The notes: generated by a model not told the origin, from the letters alone. A stretch of 64,000 nt of DNA from Actinoplanes lutulentus (GCF_003259845.1 NZ_QLMJ01000008.1:186001-250000); one strand, 5' to 3'. Numbered from the stretch's first letter, positions 50,602-59,263 are shown. Numbers and translations are program-made.

Positions 50602-51042
50602 TCAGCTGCCGCCGGTTGCGGCGACGCTGTCCGCTTCGGCGGGACCGACGTGGGCGGCGATCAGGCGCCAGCCGTGGGAATCAGTGTGAATCCAGGTGCG
50701 GGTGTAGCGGACCCGGGCGGCAAACGGTACGCCCGCGGTGCTGCCTTCCACCGTGCCGAGAAACCACGTCACGCCGGTGCTGGCGACGACGAGCACGTGG
50801 AGGTCCTCCTCGTGGACTCGCGTCATCGACTGCTGGCCGGACCGGTGCAGGTGCAGGTCATCCTGCTTGGAATACAGGTTGCCATCGGGCCCGGTGAAGA
50901 CGAGTCGGTCGTCGATCAGCTGATCCAGCACCTCAACGTCCGAGGTGAGCTGCGCTTGTTGAAGGCGTCGCTCGGCGTCGCGCAGGGCCGCCACGGGATC
51001 GCCAGCGGCGGACTCCCCTGGATCTCGACTCAGGTCGGGCAT
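50602..51042 (-). CDS. NTF2-like (DUF4440/SnoaL-type) protein
   Basis: 146 residues. A cone-shaped NTF2-like fold is suggested by ALRDAERRLQQAQLTSDVEV, LDQLIDDRLVFTGPDGNLYS and RYTRTWIHTDSHGWRLIAAH, the pattern of DUF4440 proteins. Such domains bind small hydrophobic ligands or serve as isomerases. Function unknown. Confidence 0.82.
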   Translation of the reverse strand: MPDLSRDPGESAAGDPVAALRDAERRLQQAQLTSDVEVLDQLIDDRLVFTGPDGNLYSKQDDLHLHRSGQQSMTRVHEEDLHVLVVASTGVTWFLGTVEGSTAGVPFAARVRYTRTWIHTDSHGWRLIAAHVGPAEADSVAATGGS

Positions 51043-51217
51043 GATCGGGCCTCTGTTCTGTGGTGTCGGCCTACCTTACTAAGCCAGCCGCTGTGCTGTA
51101 TGACGATGATCGACCTGGCCGGCGGGAACAGACACGACCAGATCCTCAACTGCCGCTGTAGGCGCGCCTTCTTCAAGCTGTGCTCCGTGCAGCAGGCCGT
51201 CGATTCGTCGGTCTCGG

Positions 51218-51928
51218 TCACACATCGGCGACGGTCAGCCATTCTGCGGAGCGTGGCCGGTAGCCGTACCGTTTCGTCAAACCGTGCACGATGGCAGGCG
51301 CGTGAGCGGCGCCGTAAACGACGGCGACCTCGATGTTCTCCCCGCTGCGCTCCTCGTGCAGACGGCAGAGAGCGGACAGCAGCCGATTGTCGCGCTCACC
51401 ACCGAAGGCAGCCTCGAGTCGTGGCGACCAGTCGGCGAGATCCTCCTCTGCCGCCGAGGGCAGGTCGTTCTGCTCCATCGACCGGGACCAGATCATCCGG
51501 GTGCCACCGAGCAGGCGCGTCACCACGATGAAGGGAAGCGCGCACCACATCATCAGCCGGTGCGACAGCGGCACTCGCCGCCAGCTGGCCGCGAAATCCT
51601 CGACGCTGACATCCGGGCGTATCACCGGAACGCCCAGCGCAACGTAGTCGATATCCTGCTCGACCAGCTTCGCTCGCCTGTTGAACCGAAGCACCGTGTA
51701 GCTGAGCGTCAGCGCACCGACCAGGACCGAGCGCTTCCGCTGGCCGCCGCCCACGCCCTCGACAACGACCACGTCCGCTCCCTTGAGACGGGTGGTCACG
51801 GCCGTATAGAACGCGGGCTTCGCCATATGGATCATCGGATACAGCACGAACTGCAGCGCTGAGTCACGACGCCGCAGCCGGATAACCGCCGACCGGACCC
51901 CGAATTCGGTCACCTCGATGATCTGCAT
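51218..51928 (-). CDS. TraB/ChaN-like protein
   Basis: 236 residues from ATG 51928 (GAGGG upstream). The N-terminal block VLYPMIHMAKPAFYTAVTTR with GADVVVVEGVGG, and the C-terminal VAVVYGAAHAPAIVHGL, are typical of the EreA/ChaN/TraB superfamily, in which conserved Glu, His and Asp residues form a putative hydrolase site. A hydrophobic segment (LMMWCALPFIVVTRLLGG) lies in the middle. Possibly membrane-associated; substrate unknown. Confidence 0.75.
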   Translation of the reverse strand: MQIIEVTEFGVRSAVIRLRRRDSALQFVLYPMIHMAKPAFYTAVTTRLKGADVVVVEGVGGGQRKRSVLVGALTLSYTVLRFNRRAKLVEQDIDYVALGVPVIRPDVSVEDFAASWRRVPLSHRLMMWCALPFIVVTRLLGGTRMIWSRSMEQNDLPSAAEEDLADWSPRLEAAFGGERDNRLLSALCRLHEERSGENIEVAVVYGAAHAPAIVHGLTKRYGYRPRSAEWLTVADV

Positions 51929-52112
51929 GTCGCCCTCGCACGGCATCTGAACTGTGCCCGCCATGGTGGCAGCGATCGTCCAGTGCAGACGGCCTCAGAT
52001 TTCCGCACCCGCTTTGCCGGAAACAACAGACCCAAAGCCACGGACTAAGTCAGCCGGACCACGACCAAACGCACGCCCCGACCAACACTCGTCATATCGC
52101 GTAGCAGGCGAC

Positions 52113-52763
52113 TCAGCCGCCCAGCGGACCTCGGCCCGCGCTGGCCGGAGACGTCACAGCACTGCGATTGCGGGACCTGCCTGCGACCAGCACGGCGGCG
52201 ACTACGGCCGCGGTCCAGACGCTCCATCGCACCGGCTCCGCCATCACGCTCGCCGCCGGTGGCGGCAGAACCGTCGTCTGCAATGCCGCGCCTGCGGGGA
52301 CGACCAGTGCAGCCACCACCCCGGCCGGACCGGGCAGCCCGATCGAAGCGCCGACAACACCGAGCGGCGGACCGAGCAACACGCTGGCGATCAACCAGAA
52401 TCGAGGCGCCACGCCCGACCAGGCGCTCCCCTCTAACAGCAGGTCCGCGCCATAGTAGGAAGTGGTGGCGAACCCCAACGCGACACCACCCGCCAGAGCG
52501 CCGCGCACCATCCCTGCCGCCACCCGTGCGTGCCGGCTCACCCACCATCCCGCCAGCACGGCCGTCGCCGCCCACGCCCATCCGGCATCCAGGATCAGAC
52601 CGGCGAACTCCGCGGCATGCGACCAGCCACCACGCTCAGCACTCGCGGTACCGCCCTCGCCCAGCATTTCCGGCACATGGTTGACAACCGCGTCGAGGAC
52701 GCCCAACAACATCCCCACAACGGGGCCCACCATCCACCACAACCGCCCGCTGCACAGCATCAC
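52113..52763 (-). CDS. Integral membrane protein, five to six helices
   Basis: 216 residues; start at ATG 52763 (or the next ATG). Hydrophobic segments MVGPVVGMLLGVLDAVVNHV, AGWAWAATAVLAGWWV, GALAGGVALGFATTSYYGA, FWLIASVLLGPPLGVVGASI and WSVWTAAVVAAVLVAG. Resembles DUF6518-type proteins of actinobacteria (GxxxGxxTSYY). No transport motif seen. Confidence 0.75.
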   Translation of the reverse strand: MMLCSGRLWWMVGPVVGMLLGVLDAVVNHVPEMLGEGGTASAERGGWSHAAEFAGLILDAGWAWAATAVLAGWWVSRHARVAAGMVRGALAGGVALGFATTSYYGADLLLEGSAWSGVAPRFWLIASVLLGPPLGVVGASIGLPGPAGVVAALVVPAGAALQTTVLPPPAASVMAEPVRWSVWTAAVVAAVLVAGRSRNRSAVTSPASAGRGPLGG

Positions 52764-53107
52764 GCGATCATGGTGCCGGACCCGCCCGGATGACGTCGCC
52801 CCGCAGGCAGGCGGACGAAACCGACCAAAATCGGACTAACCAAACTAGCCGCTCCGTGAGCGGTGACCACGGTCGCGGAGGTTGCGTACCGTAGCTAGGC
52901 CTGTGCTCCTGCCGAGGAGAGTGTGCCTCGAACCGGCACATGCGAACCGTTGGCGACGCTCGGAAGATGTGCGGCCAAGGCTCGCTCGACCAAACGCATA
53001 TGCAAACTTTGGTGCTACACCCGCTGCAGATGTGGTTACACCCACAATGATCTCCAGGGAATCGTCACCCGGTATGCCTGCGCAATCTGCCGCTGGGGGG
53101 TCATCGG
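52764..53107. other. 344-bp intergenic region, nothing convincing
   Basis: Upstream of a membrane protein gene and downstream of a small zinc-ribbon-like frame. Short frames exist on both strands but have shadow-like composition (Arg/Ser/Thr-rich). Confidence 0.4.
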
Positions 53108-53260
53108 TCAGATCGCCGGCCGTTCCCCTTCGAGCACCACACCCACCCGCTCGCAGACCGCACACCTCTGCGAGCTCCACCAGGCCCTGTCCTCACCATC
53201 GTTGACATAGGAGGCCTCTTGGAAATCGTCCCCGCACGAGCAGGCAGTGCCACTCGGCAT
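53108..53260 (-). CDS. Small zinc-ribbon-like protein (50 aa)
   Basis: ATG 53260 to 53108 gives MPSGTACSCGDDFQEASYV followed by WWSSQRCAVCERVGVVLEG: two CxC/CxxC knuckles with hydrophilic spacing, as in small zinc ribbons. The start is uncertain (GTG 53281 is an alternative) and no strong ribosome site is present. Lies downstream of the dihydrofolate reductase-like gene on the same strand. Confidence 0.4.
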   Translation of the reverse strand: MPSGTACSCGDDFQEASYVNDGEDRAWWSSQRCAVCERVGVVLEGERPAI

Positions 53261-53386
53261 TCGATGGAGGTGATGCCCCACGTGCCCTGATCTGTCCCGC
53301 AACAATGGTCGGCGTCTGTGCTCGATGCGTTCTTGTGCCCGCGCACCCGCACGGGCGGCCATCGACTCTTCCCAGCTACCGCCCAT

Positions 53387-53947
53387 TCAGCGGGCGCGGC
53401 GGTAGTGCATGAACACCGCGCCGTTGCGCAGCGGCGCCGCCGAGACCAGCTCGAGCTCGCGCGTGCCGGCCAGCCCACCCTGGTAGAGCGTCGGACCGTG
53501 GCCGGCGATCCTGGGGTGCACGAGCAACTTGTACTCGTCGATCAGGTCCAGCCGGTCGAGTTCGGTCGCGAGCTTGCCGCTTCCGAGGAGAACCCCGTCC
53601 GGGGTCGCGTCCTTGAGCTTCTGTACGCCCTCACGCAGGTCGCCGCCCGATACGTGATGGCTGTTGGCCCACGTGAAGTCCGTGCGCGTCGACGACACCA
53701 CGTACTTGGGTTTGGCCTCCAGCTTGACCGCCCACTCGTGGATGGCCGGCGGTGCGTCCTCGTCGCCGCGGGCGACGGCCGGCCAGAAGCCCTCCATCAT
53801 CTCGTAGGTGACGCGGCCCCACAGCATTGCCCCGTGCTCGTCCATGAGACGGGTGAAGAGGGCATGCGTCTCGTCGTCGGCGATCCCCTCCTGGTGGTCG
53901 ACGCAACCGTCCAGGGTGACGTTGATGCTGAAGGTGAGCGATCCCAT
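53387..53947 (-). CDS. Dihydrofolate reductase-like (RibD C-terminal) protein
   Basis: 186 residues from ATG 53947. FSINVTLDGCVDHQEGIADD opens the fold, MLWGRVTYEMMEGFWP contains the family's GRxTYE motif and VLLGSGKLATELDRLDLIDE the nucleotide/substrate region. These stand-alone proteins use NADPH but their substrates are mostly unknown. Adjacent to a cupin gene (27-base gap). Confidence 0.9.
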   Translation of the reverse strand: MGSLTFSINVTLDGCVDHQEGIADDETHALFTRLMDEHGAMLWGRVTYEMMEGFWPAVARGDEDAPPAIHEWAVKLEAKPKYVVSSTRTDFTWANSHHVSGGDLREGVQKLKDATPDGVLLGSGKLATELDRLDLIDEYKLLVHPRIAGHGPTLYQGGLAGTRELELVSAAPLRNGAVFMHYRRAR

Positions 53948-53974
53948 GGTCGGCGAGTCTAACGTCACAACGCG

Positions 53975-54403
53975 TCAGCCCAGGTCCGACCGGCTCAGGT
54001 GCTTGTTGGCAAGTTCGTACTCTTCGGCGCTGACCGGTTCGAGCCACGTGGTCGGGTCGCTGCCGTCCGGCTTGGCTTCGAGCAGGGCGAGATGGCTCAT
54101 GAAGGTGCCCGAAGCCGCCCCGTGCCAGTGCTCCTCGCCGGGCGGGCAGACGACGGTCTCCCCCGCGTGGATACGAAACGTGGAGCCGTCCCGGGTGCCC
54201 ACCAGGCCGACACCCTCGGTGACGTGCAAGGTCTGGCCGACCGCGTGACTGTGCCAGTTCGAGCGGGCACCCGGCGTGAACCGCACCAGCGCGGCGGTCA
54301 TCCGCGACGGACCGGTCCCGCTGTGGATCGGCGTCATATAGACGTCGCCGACGAAAGCCTCAGCGGGCGTCTTCACCGTCGGGCGGACGGGCAGTAGTTC
54401 CAT
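53975..54403 (-). CDS. Cupin-domain protein
   Basis: 142 residues from ATG 54403 with GAGGAG upstream. The barrel has both cupin motifs: SNWHSHAVGQTLHVTEGVG and GEEHWHGAASGT, with His and Glu metal ligands. Resembles the quercetinase-like small cupins often coded beside MarR/LysR regulators and dehydrogenases. Likely in one unit with the DHFR-like gene, downstream of the MarR gene. Confidence 0.88.
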   Translation of the reverse strand: MELLPVRPTVKTPAEAFVGDVYMTPIHSGTGPSRMTAALVRFTPGARSNWHSHAVGQTLHVTEGVGLVGTRDGSTFRIHAGETVVCPPGEEHWHGAASGTFMSHLALLEAKPDGSDPTTWLEPVSAEEYELANKHLSRSDLG

Positions 54404-54504
54404 GTCGTGCTCCTCGAAGTCAGTGTCCAGGCGAATCCATGGAACCTCTTCGCGCACGCCACTGGGAGTCACTGCCGAGACAGGTACCGCCAGAACACCC
54501 CTGA

Positions 54505-54960
54505 TCAACCCCCGCCCGGCTCCCTCAGGGAGCCGATCATGCTCTTCAGACTTCGGTACGCGGCCGCCTGCTCAGTTTCGGACATCGCTCCCAGCATCCT
54601 GAGCTCGACCGATCGCACCGCCGCGGTCGCCTTGGCGAGACTTCGCCGGCCTCGTGGCGTGAGCCGTGCCGGCAGAGCCTTCCCGACGGGCGCCTCGGCC
54701 GGCCGGGTCACGTACCCGTCCTTCTCCAGGGTCTGCAGCAGGACGTTCATCGACTGCCGCGTGACGAACGCGCCCCGCGCCAGCTCGGAGTTCGACAGGC
54801 CGGGGCGCTGCGCCAGCAGTTCGAGGCAGGAGTAGTGCGTCACGGTCATCCCCAGCGGCCGCAGCACCGCTTCCATGGCCGCGCGCAGGGCGCTCGACGC
54901 CTCTTTCAGCAGGTAGCCGAGTGAAGTTTCCAGGTCGATGCCGGCGTCGCCTTGACTCAT
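54505..54960 (-). CDS. MarR family transcriptional regulator
   Basis: 151 residues from ATG 54960; the coding region starts inside the first of two palindromic operators. Winged helix: RPGLSNSELARGAFVTRQSM, NVLLQTLEKDGYVTRPAEA, then the basic wing. Divergent from the VOC protein gene, with two TGTCAG..CTGACA palindromes in the 64-base gap, so it very likely represses both directions. Inducer unknown. Confidence 0.9.
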   Translation of the reverse strand: MSQGDAGIDLETSLGYLLKEASSALRAAMEAVLRPLGMTVTHYSCLELLAQRPGLSNSELARGAFVTRQSMNVLLQTLEKDGYVTRPAEAPVGKALPARLTPRGRRSLAKATAAVRSVELRMLGAMSETEQAAAYRSLKSMIGSLREPGGG

Positions 54961-54976
54961 GTCAGCATTCTGACAT
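54959..54976. promoter_or_regulatory. MarR operator candidate 1 (ATGTCAGCATTCTGACAT)
   Basis: Perfect 7-base arms with a 4-base spacer, overlapping the marR start codon. Same arms as the second site 29 bases to the right. Confidence 0.7.
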
Positions 54977-54987
54977 AGCGTGGTGCG

Positions 54988-55003
54988 TGTCAGTAAACTG
55001 ACA
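54988..55003. promoter_or_regulatory. MarR operator candidate 2 (TGTCAGTAAACTGACA)
   Basis: Perfect 7-base arms with a 2-base spacer, 22 bases before the VOC gene start. Confidence 0.7.
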
Positions 55004-55024
55004 TGTACCGAAGGAGCAAGCATC

Positions 55025-55393
55025 ATGCCCGTCACCGGACCCGACTTCATCTCCCTGCAGGCGAGCGACCTCGCCGCGTCGCAGGCGTTCTACGAGCAGT
55101 TCCTCGGGCTCACGCGCTCCCCGGCGGGCCCGCCGCACGCCGTCGTCTTCGAGACCAAGCCGATCGCGTTCGCCCTGCGCGACATCGTCCCGGGCACCGA
55201 TCTCGCGTCCGTCGCTCAGCCCGGCATCGGTGCGGCGATCTGGCTGCACGCCACCGACGTCCAGGACATCCACGACGCTCTCGTCGCCGGCGGGCACACC
55301 ATCGTCACCGCGCCGATCGACGGCCCGTTCGGCCGGACGTTCACCTTCGCCGACCCCGACGGCTACCAGATCACCCTCCACGACCGCGCATGA
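55025..55393 (+). CDS. VOC (glyoxalase/bleomycin-resistance-like) family protein
   Basis: 122 residues from ATG 55025 with AAGGAG 7 bases upstream. The betaalphabetabetabeta modules are readable: FISLQASDLAASQAFYEQFL, FAFALRDI-like strands and FTFADPDGYQITLHDRA. Small-molecule binding or isomerase role, probably detoxification, under MarR control. Ends next to the convergent CHASE/GGDEF gene. Confidence 0.88.
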   Translation: MPVTGPDFISLQASDLAASQAFYEQFLGLTRSPAGPPHAVVFETKPIAFALRDIVPGTDLASVAQPGIGAAIWLHATDVQDIHDALVAGGHTIVTAPIDGPFGRTFTFADPDGYQITLHDRA

Positions 55394-55397
55394 CTGA

Positions 55398-56987
55398 TCA
55401 GCTGGTGGCTTCGACGTAACGGTTCTTGCCGGCGGCCTTCGCCGCGTACATCGCGGCGTCCGCCTCGCGCAGGATGTCCTCGGCGTCCACGCCGGGCCGG
55501 TTGACCGCGATGCCGACGCTGGCCGACACCAGGGCCGGCTCACCGTCGATGTCGATCGGCTGCTGCACCACGGCGATCACCCGCTCAGCGGTAGGGCGCG
55601 CGGCGACATCGTCGATCAGGCCTTCCAGGATGATCGCGAACTCGTCCCCGCCGAAACGCGCCACCGTGTCACCGGCGCGCAGTTCGGTCCGCAGCCGGAT
55701 CGCGACCTCCCGCAGCACCGCGTCACCGGCATGATGGCCGCGCTGATCGTTGATCTGCTTGAAGCCGTCCAGGTCGATGAAGAGCACAGCGAACGTACGA
55801 TCGCCGCGCGCGTGCGTGGCAATAGCGTGAGTGAGACGGTCGTAGAACAGCAGCCGGTTGGCCAGGCCGGTCAGCGGGTCGTGAAACGCCAGCTGCTGGA
55901 GCTGGGCCTCGACGTGCTCGCGACGGGTGATGTCGAGGCGCAGCGCTGCGGTGGCCCGGTCGACCTGCTCCAGGGCCCGGTTACGGCTACCGGCCAGGCT
56001 GCCGATCATGATGGCGAGCAGGATCGTCAGGACGGCTCCGGCGGCCGCGGTGAGCCGGCTCATGCCCCGGTCGGTCGTGGTCAGCAGCCGGTGGGTGGGC
56101 CACACCGTGACGTGCCAGCGGCGTTGTCCGACGGAGAGGTTGTGCTGGCGTACCAAAGTGGTGCCGGAGGCTCGGGTGCCCGGGCTGACCGCGGCGATGA
56201 CGGCACCGGCCTCGCCGGGGTCGGTGAGGCTGACCTGCACGGTGCCGTGCCCGCGTTCGAGCAGGGCCTGCGCCAGGAAGTCCTGACCGCGCAGCCCCAG
56301 CAGCATCCAGCCCTTGAACTCGTCGGGCGCCGCCGAGCCCAGCCCGCTGTGCACCGGCACCGCCAGCACCACGCTGCTCTGACGTGACCTCGCGGCCACC
56401 GTGCTGTCGCGCAACGCCGGATAGGCGGAACTGATCGCCAGCCGGTTGCTGTGCCGGGCGGTGTACAGCGCGGCACTGATCGGTTCGCTGACGCCCACGT
56501 CCGTACCCTGCATGTCGCGTTCGTCGAACGCCTTCTCCAGGATGAGGTATTCGTGCATCGCCTCGCCCGCCTCCGGCTGCAATCGCAGGTCGGGGTTGCC
56601 GCGGGCCCGCCAGTACCGCTGCACCGCGCCGGTCTGTGCGGTGACAGCCGGCACGACGAAACCGAGCGCGCTGGCGCCGGGCAGCCGGGTCGTGTCCAGC
56701 CCGGCAGTGATCCGGGTGAAGTCGTCGGCACTCAGATCCGACTGGGCGCCGACCGCGTACGCCATGTCGGTGAGCGTCTCGCCGTACCGCGTGACCCGGT
56801 CGGTGATCGCCGCGGTGACCTCGCCGGCGTAGCGATCCATGACCTGGTCGGCGTACCGATCCTCACCGGCCTCGACCGTCGCATAGGCGGTAGCGGTCAC
56901 CACCAGCCCGGCCAGCAACACGAGCACCATCAAGGCCGCGCTGGCCCGGCGCCGCCGCGGGGATGCCGGGCCGCTCACCACAGTCAC
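55398..56987 (-). CDS. CHASE-domain diguanylate cyclase (GGDEF)
   Basis: 529 residues. Membrane helix (20-40), extracytoplasmic CHASE sensor (about 60-290), second helix (ILLAIMIGSLAGS), short linker with coiled coil and a GGDEF domain with intact active site ARFGGDEFAI and inhibitory site RAGD five residues upstream. It should make cyclic di-GMP in response to an outside signal, with product inhibition. Transcribed together with the small gene and enolase gene, judging from spacing. Confidence 0.93.
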   Translation of the reverse strand: MTVVSGPASPRRRRASAALMVLVLLAGLVVTATAYATVEAGEDRYADQVMDRYAGEVTAAITDRVTRYGETLTDMAYAVGAQSDLSADDFTRITAGLDTTRLPGASALGFVVPAVTAQTGAVQRYWRARGNPDLRLQPEAGEAMHEYLILEKAFDERDMQGTDVGVSEPISAALYTARHSNRLAISSAYPALRDSTVAARSRQSSVVLAVPVHSGLGSAAPDEFKGWMLLGLRGQDFLAQALLERGHGTVQVSLTDPGEAGAVIAAVSPGTRASGTTLVRQHNLSVGQRRWHVTVWPTHRLLTTTDRGMSRLTAAAGAVLTILLAIMIGSLAGSRNRALEQVDRATAALRLDITRREHVEAQLQQLAFHDPLTGLANRLLFYDRLTHAIATHARGDRTFAVLFIDLDGFKQINDQRGHHAGDAVLREVAIRLRTELRAGDTVARFGGDEFAIILEGLIDDVAARPTAERVIAVVQQPIDIDGEPALVSASVGIAVNRPGVDAEDILREADAAMYAAKAAGKNRYVEATS

Positions 56988-57250
56988 ACCCCTCTGTTCG
57001 GCATCCGAGCGCCGTCATTGAACCCGGATCGGCGACGCTTCCGCCGTACCCAAGCTCGCTCTTGATCTTGACCTTGATCTTCATCACAAACCAGACCCTT
57101 GGGTACGCGGAAACGATCACGCCATTCCCACGGACACCCGTTCCGAGCGACGTCGCCAAGCAGCCCACCCGAGATGCCGGTGACGATCAGAACGAGCACC
57201 GCGGTGGCGGCCGCCCGGCCCGGCAGATCCCACCAGGGCGCCGCCGCCAC
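56984..57250 (-). CDS. Small membrane protein (88 aa), uncertain
   Basis: GTG 57250, 7 bases after the enolase stop; its TGA overlaps the start of the cyclase gene (GTGA). One hydrophobic helix (AAATAVLVLIVTGISGGLL) is followed by DVARNGCPWEWRDRF, RVPKGLVCDED and a basic tail. The CPWEWRDRFR block looks conserved, but the C-terminal part is compositionally odd. Coupling to the cyclase suggests a partner role. Confidence 0.45.
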   Translation of the reverse strand: MAAAPWWDLPGRAAATAVLVLIVTGISGGLLGDVARNGCPWEWRDRFRVPKGLVCDEDQGQDQERAWVRRKRRRSGFNDGARMPNRGV

Positions 57251-57257
57251 ACCGCGA

Positions 57258-58541
57258 TCACCAGTGCCGACGTCGATATTCAGTGCCGGCGTAGCGGGCG
57301 GACCGGCCCAGCTGCTCCTCGATGCGCAGCAGCTGGTTGTACTTGGCGGTCCGGTCGCTGCGTGACAGCGAGCCGGTCTTGATCTGGCCGCAGCCGGTGG
57401 CGACGGCGAGATCGGCGATCGTGGTGTCCTCGGTCTCGCCGGAGCGATGTGACATCACCACGCGATAGCCGGCCTTGTGCGCGGTGTCGACGGTCCGCAG
57501 TGTCTCGGTGAGCGTGCCGATCTGGTTGACCTTTACGAGGATCGCGTTGGCGTAGCCGCCGGTGATGCCGTCGAGCAGCCGGTCGGCGTCGGTGCAGAAG
57601 ACGTCGTCGCCGACGAGCTGGAGGCGGTCGCCGGCCTGCTGGGTGAGGTTCTTCCAGCCGGTGAAGTCGTCCTCGGCCATCGGGTCCTCGATCGAGGTGA
57701 TCGGGTACCGCCCGGCCAGTTCCAGCAGGTAGTCGATGTGTTCGGCGGACGTACGGGTGCGACCCTCACCGGTGTACTCGTACTTTCCGTCGCGGTAGAA
57801 CTCACTGCTCGCCGGGTCGAGGCAGACGGTGATGTCGGTGCCAGGTCGATATCCGGTGTCCTCGATCGCCTGCACCACGAACCGCAGAGCCTCGTCGGCA
57901 TCGGTGAACCGGGGCGCAAAGCCGCCCTCGTCACCCACGTTTGTGTCGTGCCCGGCCGCGGCCAGCGAGCGGCGCAGCGTGTGGAACACCTCGGCGCCCA
58001 TCCGGACGGCCTCGGCAAACGACGGCGCCCCGATCGGGGCGATCATGAATTCCTGGAAGTCAAGTGGATTGTCGGCGTGCGCTCCCCCGTTGACGATATT
58101 GATCATCGGGACCGGCAGCAGCCGCGCTCCGACCCCACCGACGTACCGATAGAGAGGTAGCCGGTGCGCCTCGGCCGCGGCCTTGACCACCGCGAGGGAC
58201 ACCCCGAGGATCGCGTTGGCGCCGAGCCGGCCCTTGTCCTTGGTGCCGTCCAGATCGATCATCGCCTGATCGATCAGCGCCTGGTCCTCGGCGTGCAGGC
58301 CGGTCACCGCCTCGGCGATCTCGCCGTTGACCGCGGCGACGGCCTTGCCGACACCTTTGCCGTGGTACCGCGCCGGGTCGCCGTCGCGGAGCTCGACCGC
58401 CTCGTTCGCTCCGGTCGACGCCCCGGAGGGCACCGCGGCCCGCCCCGTCGAGCCGTCGGCGAGTACCACGTCGACCTCGACGCTGGGGTTGCCCCGGCTG
58501 TCCAGGATCTGCCGCCCGAGAACCCGGCTGATGGCCGTCAT
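57258..58541 (-). CDS. eno: Enolase
   Basis: 427 residues. Complete phosphopyruvate hydratase: start VLGRQILDSRGNPSVEVDV, magnesium-site Asp/Glu (DEGGFAP, SIEDPMAEDD, GDDVF) and signature ILVKVNQIGTLTET with MSHRSGETED. Catalyses 2-phosphoglycerate to phosphoenolpyruvate. It is not next to the usual ftsB/divIC partner, so it may be a second copy. Confidence 0.97.
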   Translation of the reverse strand: MTAISRVLGRQILDSRGNPSVEVDVVLADGSTGRAAVPSGASTGANEAVELRDGDPARYHGKGVGKAVAAVNGEIAEAVTGLHAEDQALIDQAMIDLDGTKDKGRLGANAILGVSLAVVKAAAEAHRLPLYRYVGGVGARLLPVPMINIVNGGAHADNPLDFQEFMIAPIGAPSFAEAVRMGAEVFHTLRRSLAAAGHDTNVGDEGGFAPRFTDADEALRFVVQAIEDTGYRPGTDITVCLDPASSEFYRDGKYEYTGEGRTRTSAEHIDYLLELAGRYPITSIEDPMAEDDFTGWKNLTQQAGDRLQLVGDDVFCTDADRLLDGITGGYANAILVKVNQIGTLTETLRTVDTAHKAGYRVVMSHRSGETEDTTIADLAVATGCGQIKTGSLSRSDRTAKYNQLLRIEEQLGRSARYAGTEYRRRHW

Positions 58542-58626
58542 CTGTGCTCCTTGCTCGTGCCGTCATTGCCGGACGCAAGCCTGGAGGCTGGGCGGGTGTG
58601 CTGTCATCGCGACGATCACCATGTTG

Positions 58627-58648
58627 ACCTGTACCCCGGGGTACAGGT
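58627..58648. promoter_or_regulatory. Perfect 22-bp palindrome, MerR-type operator
   Basis: ACCTGTACCCC followed immediately by its complement GGGGTACAGGT. It sits in a 19-base spacer between TTGACC (58624) and a TTAGGG-like -10, as is typical for MerR-controlled promoters. The merR fragment starts 14 bases downstream. Confidence 0.65.
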
Positions 58649-58661
58649 TTAGGGTGCCCGC

Positions 58662-58905
58662 ATGCGGGTGGGAGAACTGGCACGCCGGACCGGTACGACG
58701 TTGCGGGCGCTGCGCTACTACGAGGCCGCCGGGCTGGTCGTGCCCCGGCGGCTGAGCAACGGGTACCGCGACTACGAGCCGATCGCGGAACGGCAGGTCG
58801 CGCAGATCCGCGAGCTGATCGCGCTGGGCCTGACCGTCGAGGAGACCCGCCCGTTCGTCGAGTCGATCGCCACCGACGACGACGTGTGCGCCGCAGCCTG
58901 CTCGA
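58662..58905 (+). pseudogene. MerR family regulator, truncated after the DNA-binding domain
   Basis: ATG 58662. The winged helix is intact: MRVGELARRTGTTLRALRYY, EAAGLVVPRRLSNGYRDYEP, and continues to LIALGLTVEETRPFVESI. After TDDDVCAAAC the frame turns into sequence belonging to a peroxiredoxin read out of frame, and stops at 59057. The long coiled coil of MerR is missing. A DNA-binding fragment could still be made (131 residues). Confidence 0.7.
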
Positions 58906-59263
58906 AGTGCACGGCGCCCGCGGCGAGGGCATCTGGCTGCGTGACCACCACAGTGAACTGCTCGCCGCCGGAGCCGCCCGGGTCTACGGGCTGTCCGCGC
59001 AGTCGACCGGATACCAGCGCGAGCTCGCTCATCGGCTGCGGCTGCCGTACCCGCTGATCCCCGACCCGAAGCTGTCCCTCGCCGCCGCCACCGGGCTTCC
59101 GTCCCGGACCGCCGGAGACCTGGTCGTCTACGACCGGCTGACCCTGATCGTCAGCGACGACCTGGTGGAGCACGTCTTCCACCCGATCCCGGACCCGGCC
59201 TCACACGCCCTGCACGTGATGCGCTGGCTGACCCAGCAGCATCGCGGATGCGGCTCTCCATGA
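58905..59263 (+). pseudogene. Peroxiredoxin (AhpC/TSA) C-terminal part
   Basis: The frame shared with the ORF ending at 59263 reads WLRDHHSELLAAGAARVYGL, SAQSTGYQRELAHRLRLPYP, LIPDPKLSLAAATGLPS and LTLIVSDDLVEHVFHPI: the resolving half of a thioredoxin-fold peroxiredoxin. The N-terminal part with the peroxidatic Cys motif is missing, so it cannot reduce peroxide. It fuses out of frame to the merR 5' part, consistent with one deletion that removed the end of merR and the start of this gene. Confidence 0.65.

Noticed and set aside
52923..53210. Cys-rich 95-residue plus-strand frame
   Set aside because: Cys spacing does not form a regular zinc site, and overlap with the better minus-strand CSCG/CAVC frame makes it doubtful.
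53318..53962. 214-residue plus-strand frame
   Set aside because: Antisense to the dihydrofolate reductase-like gene, without recognisable motif.
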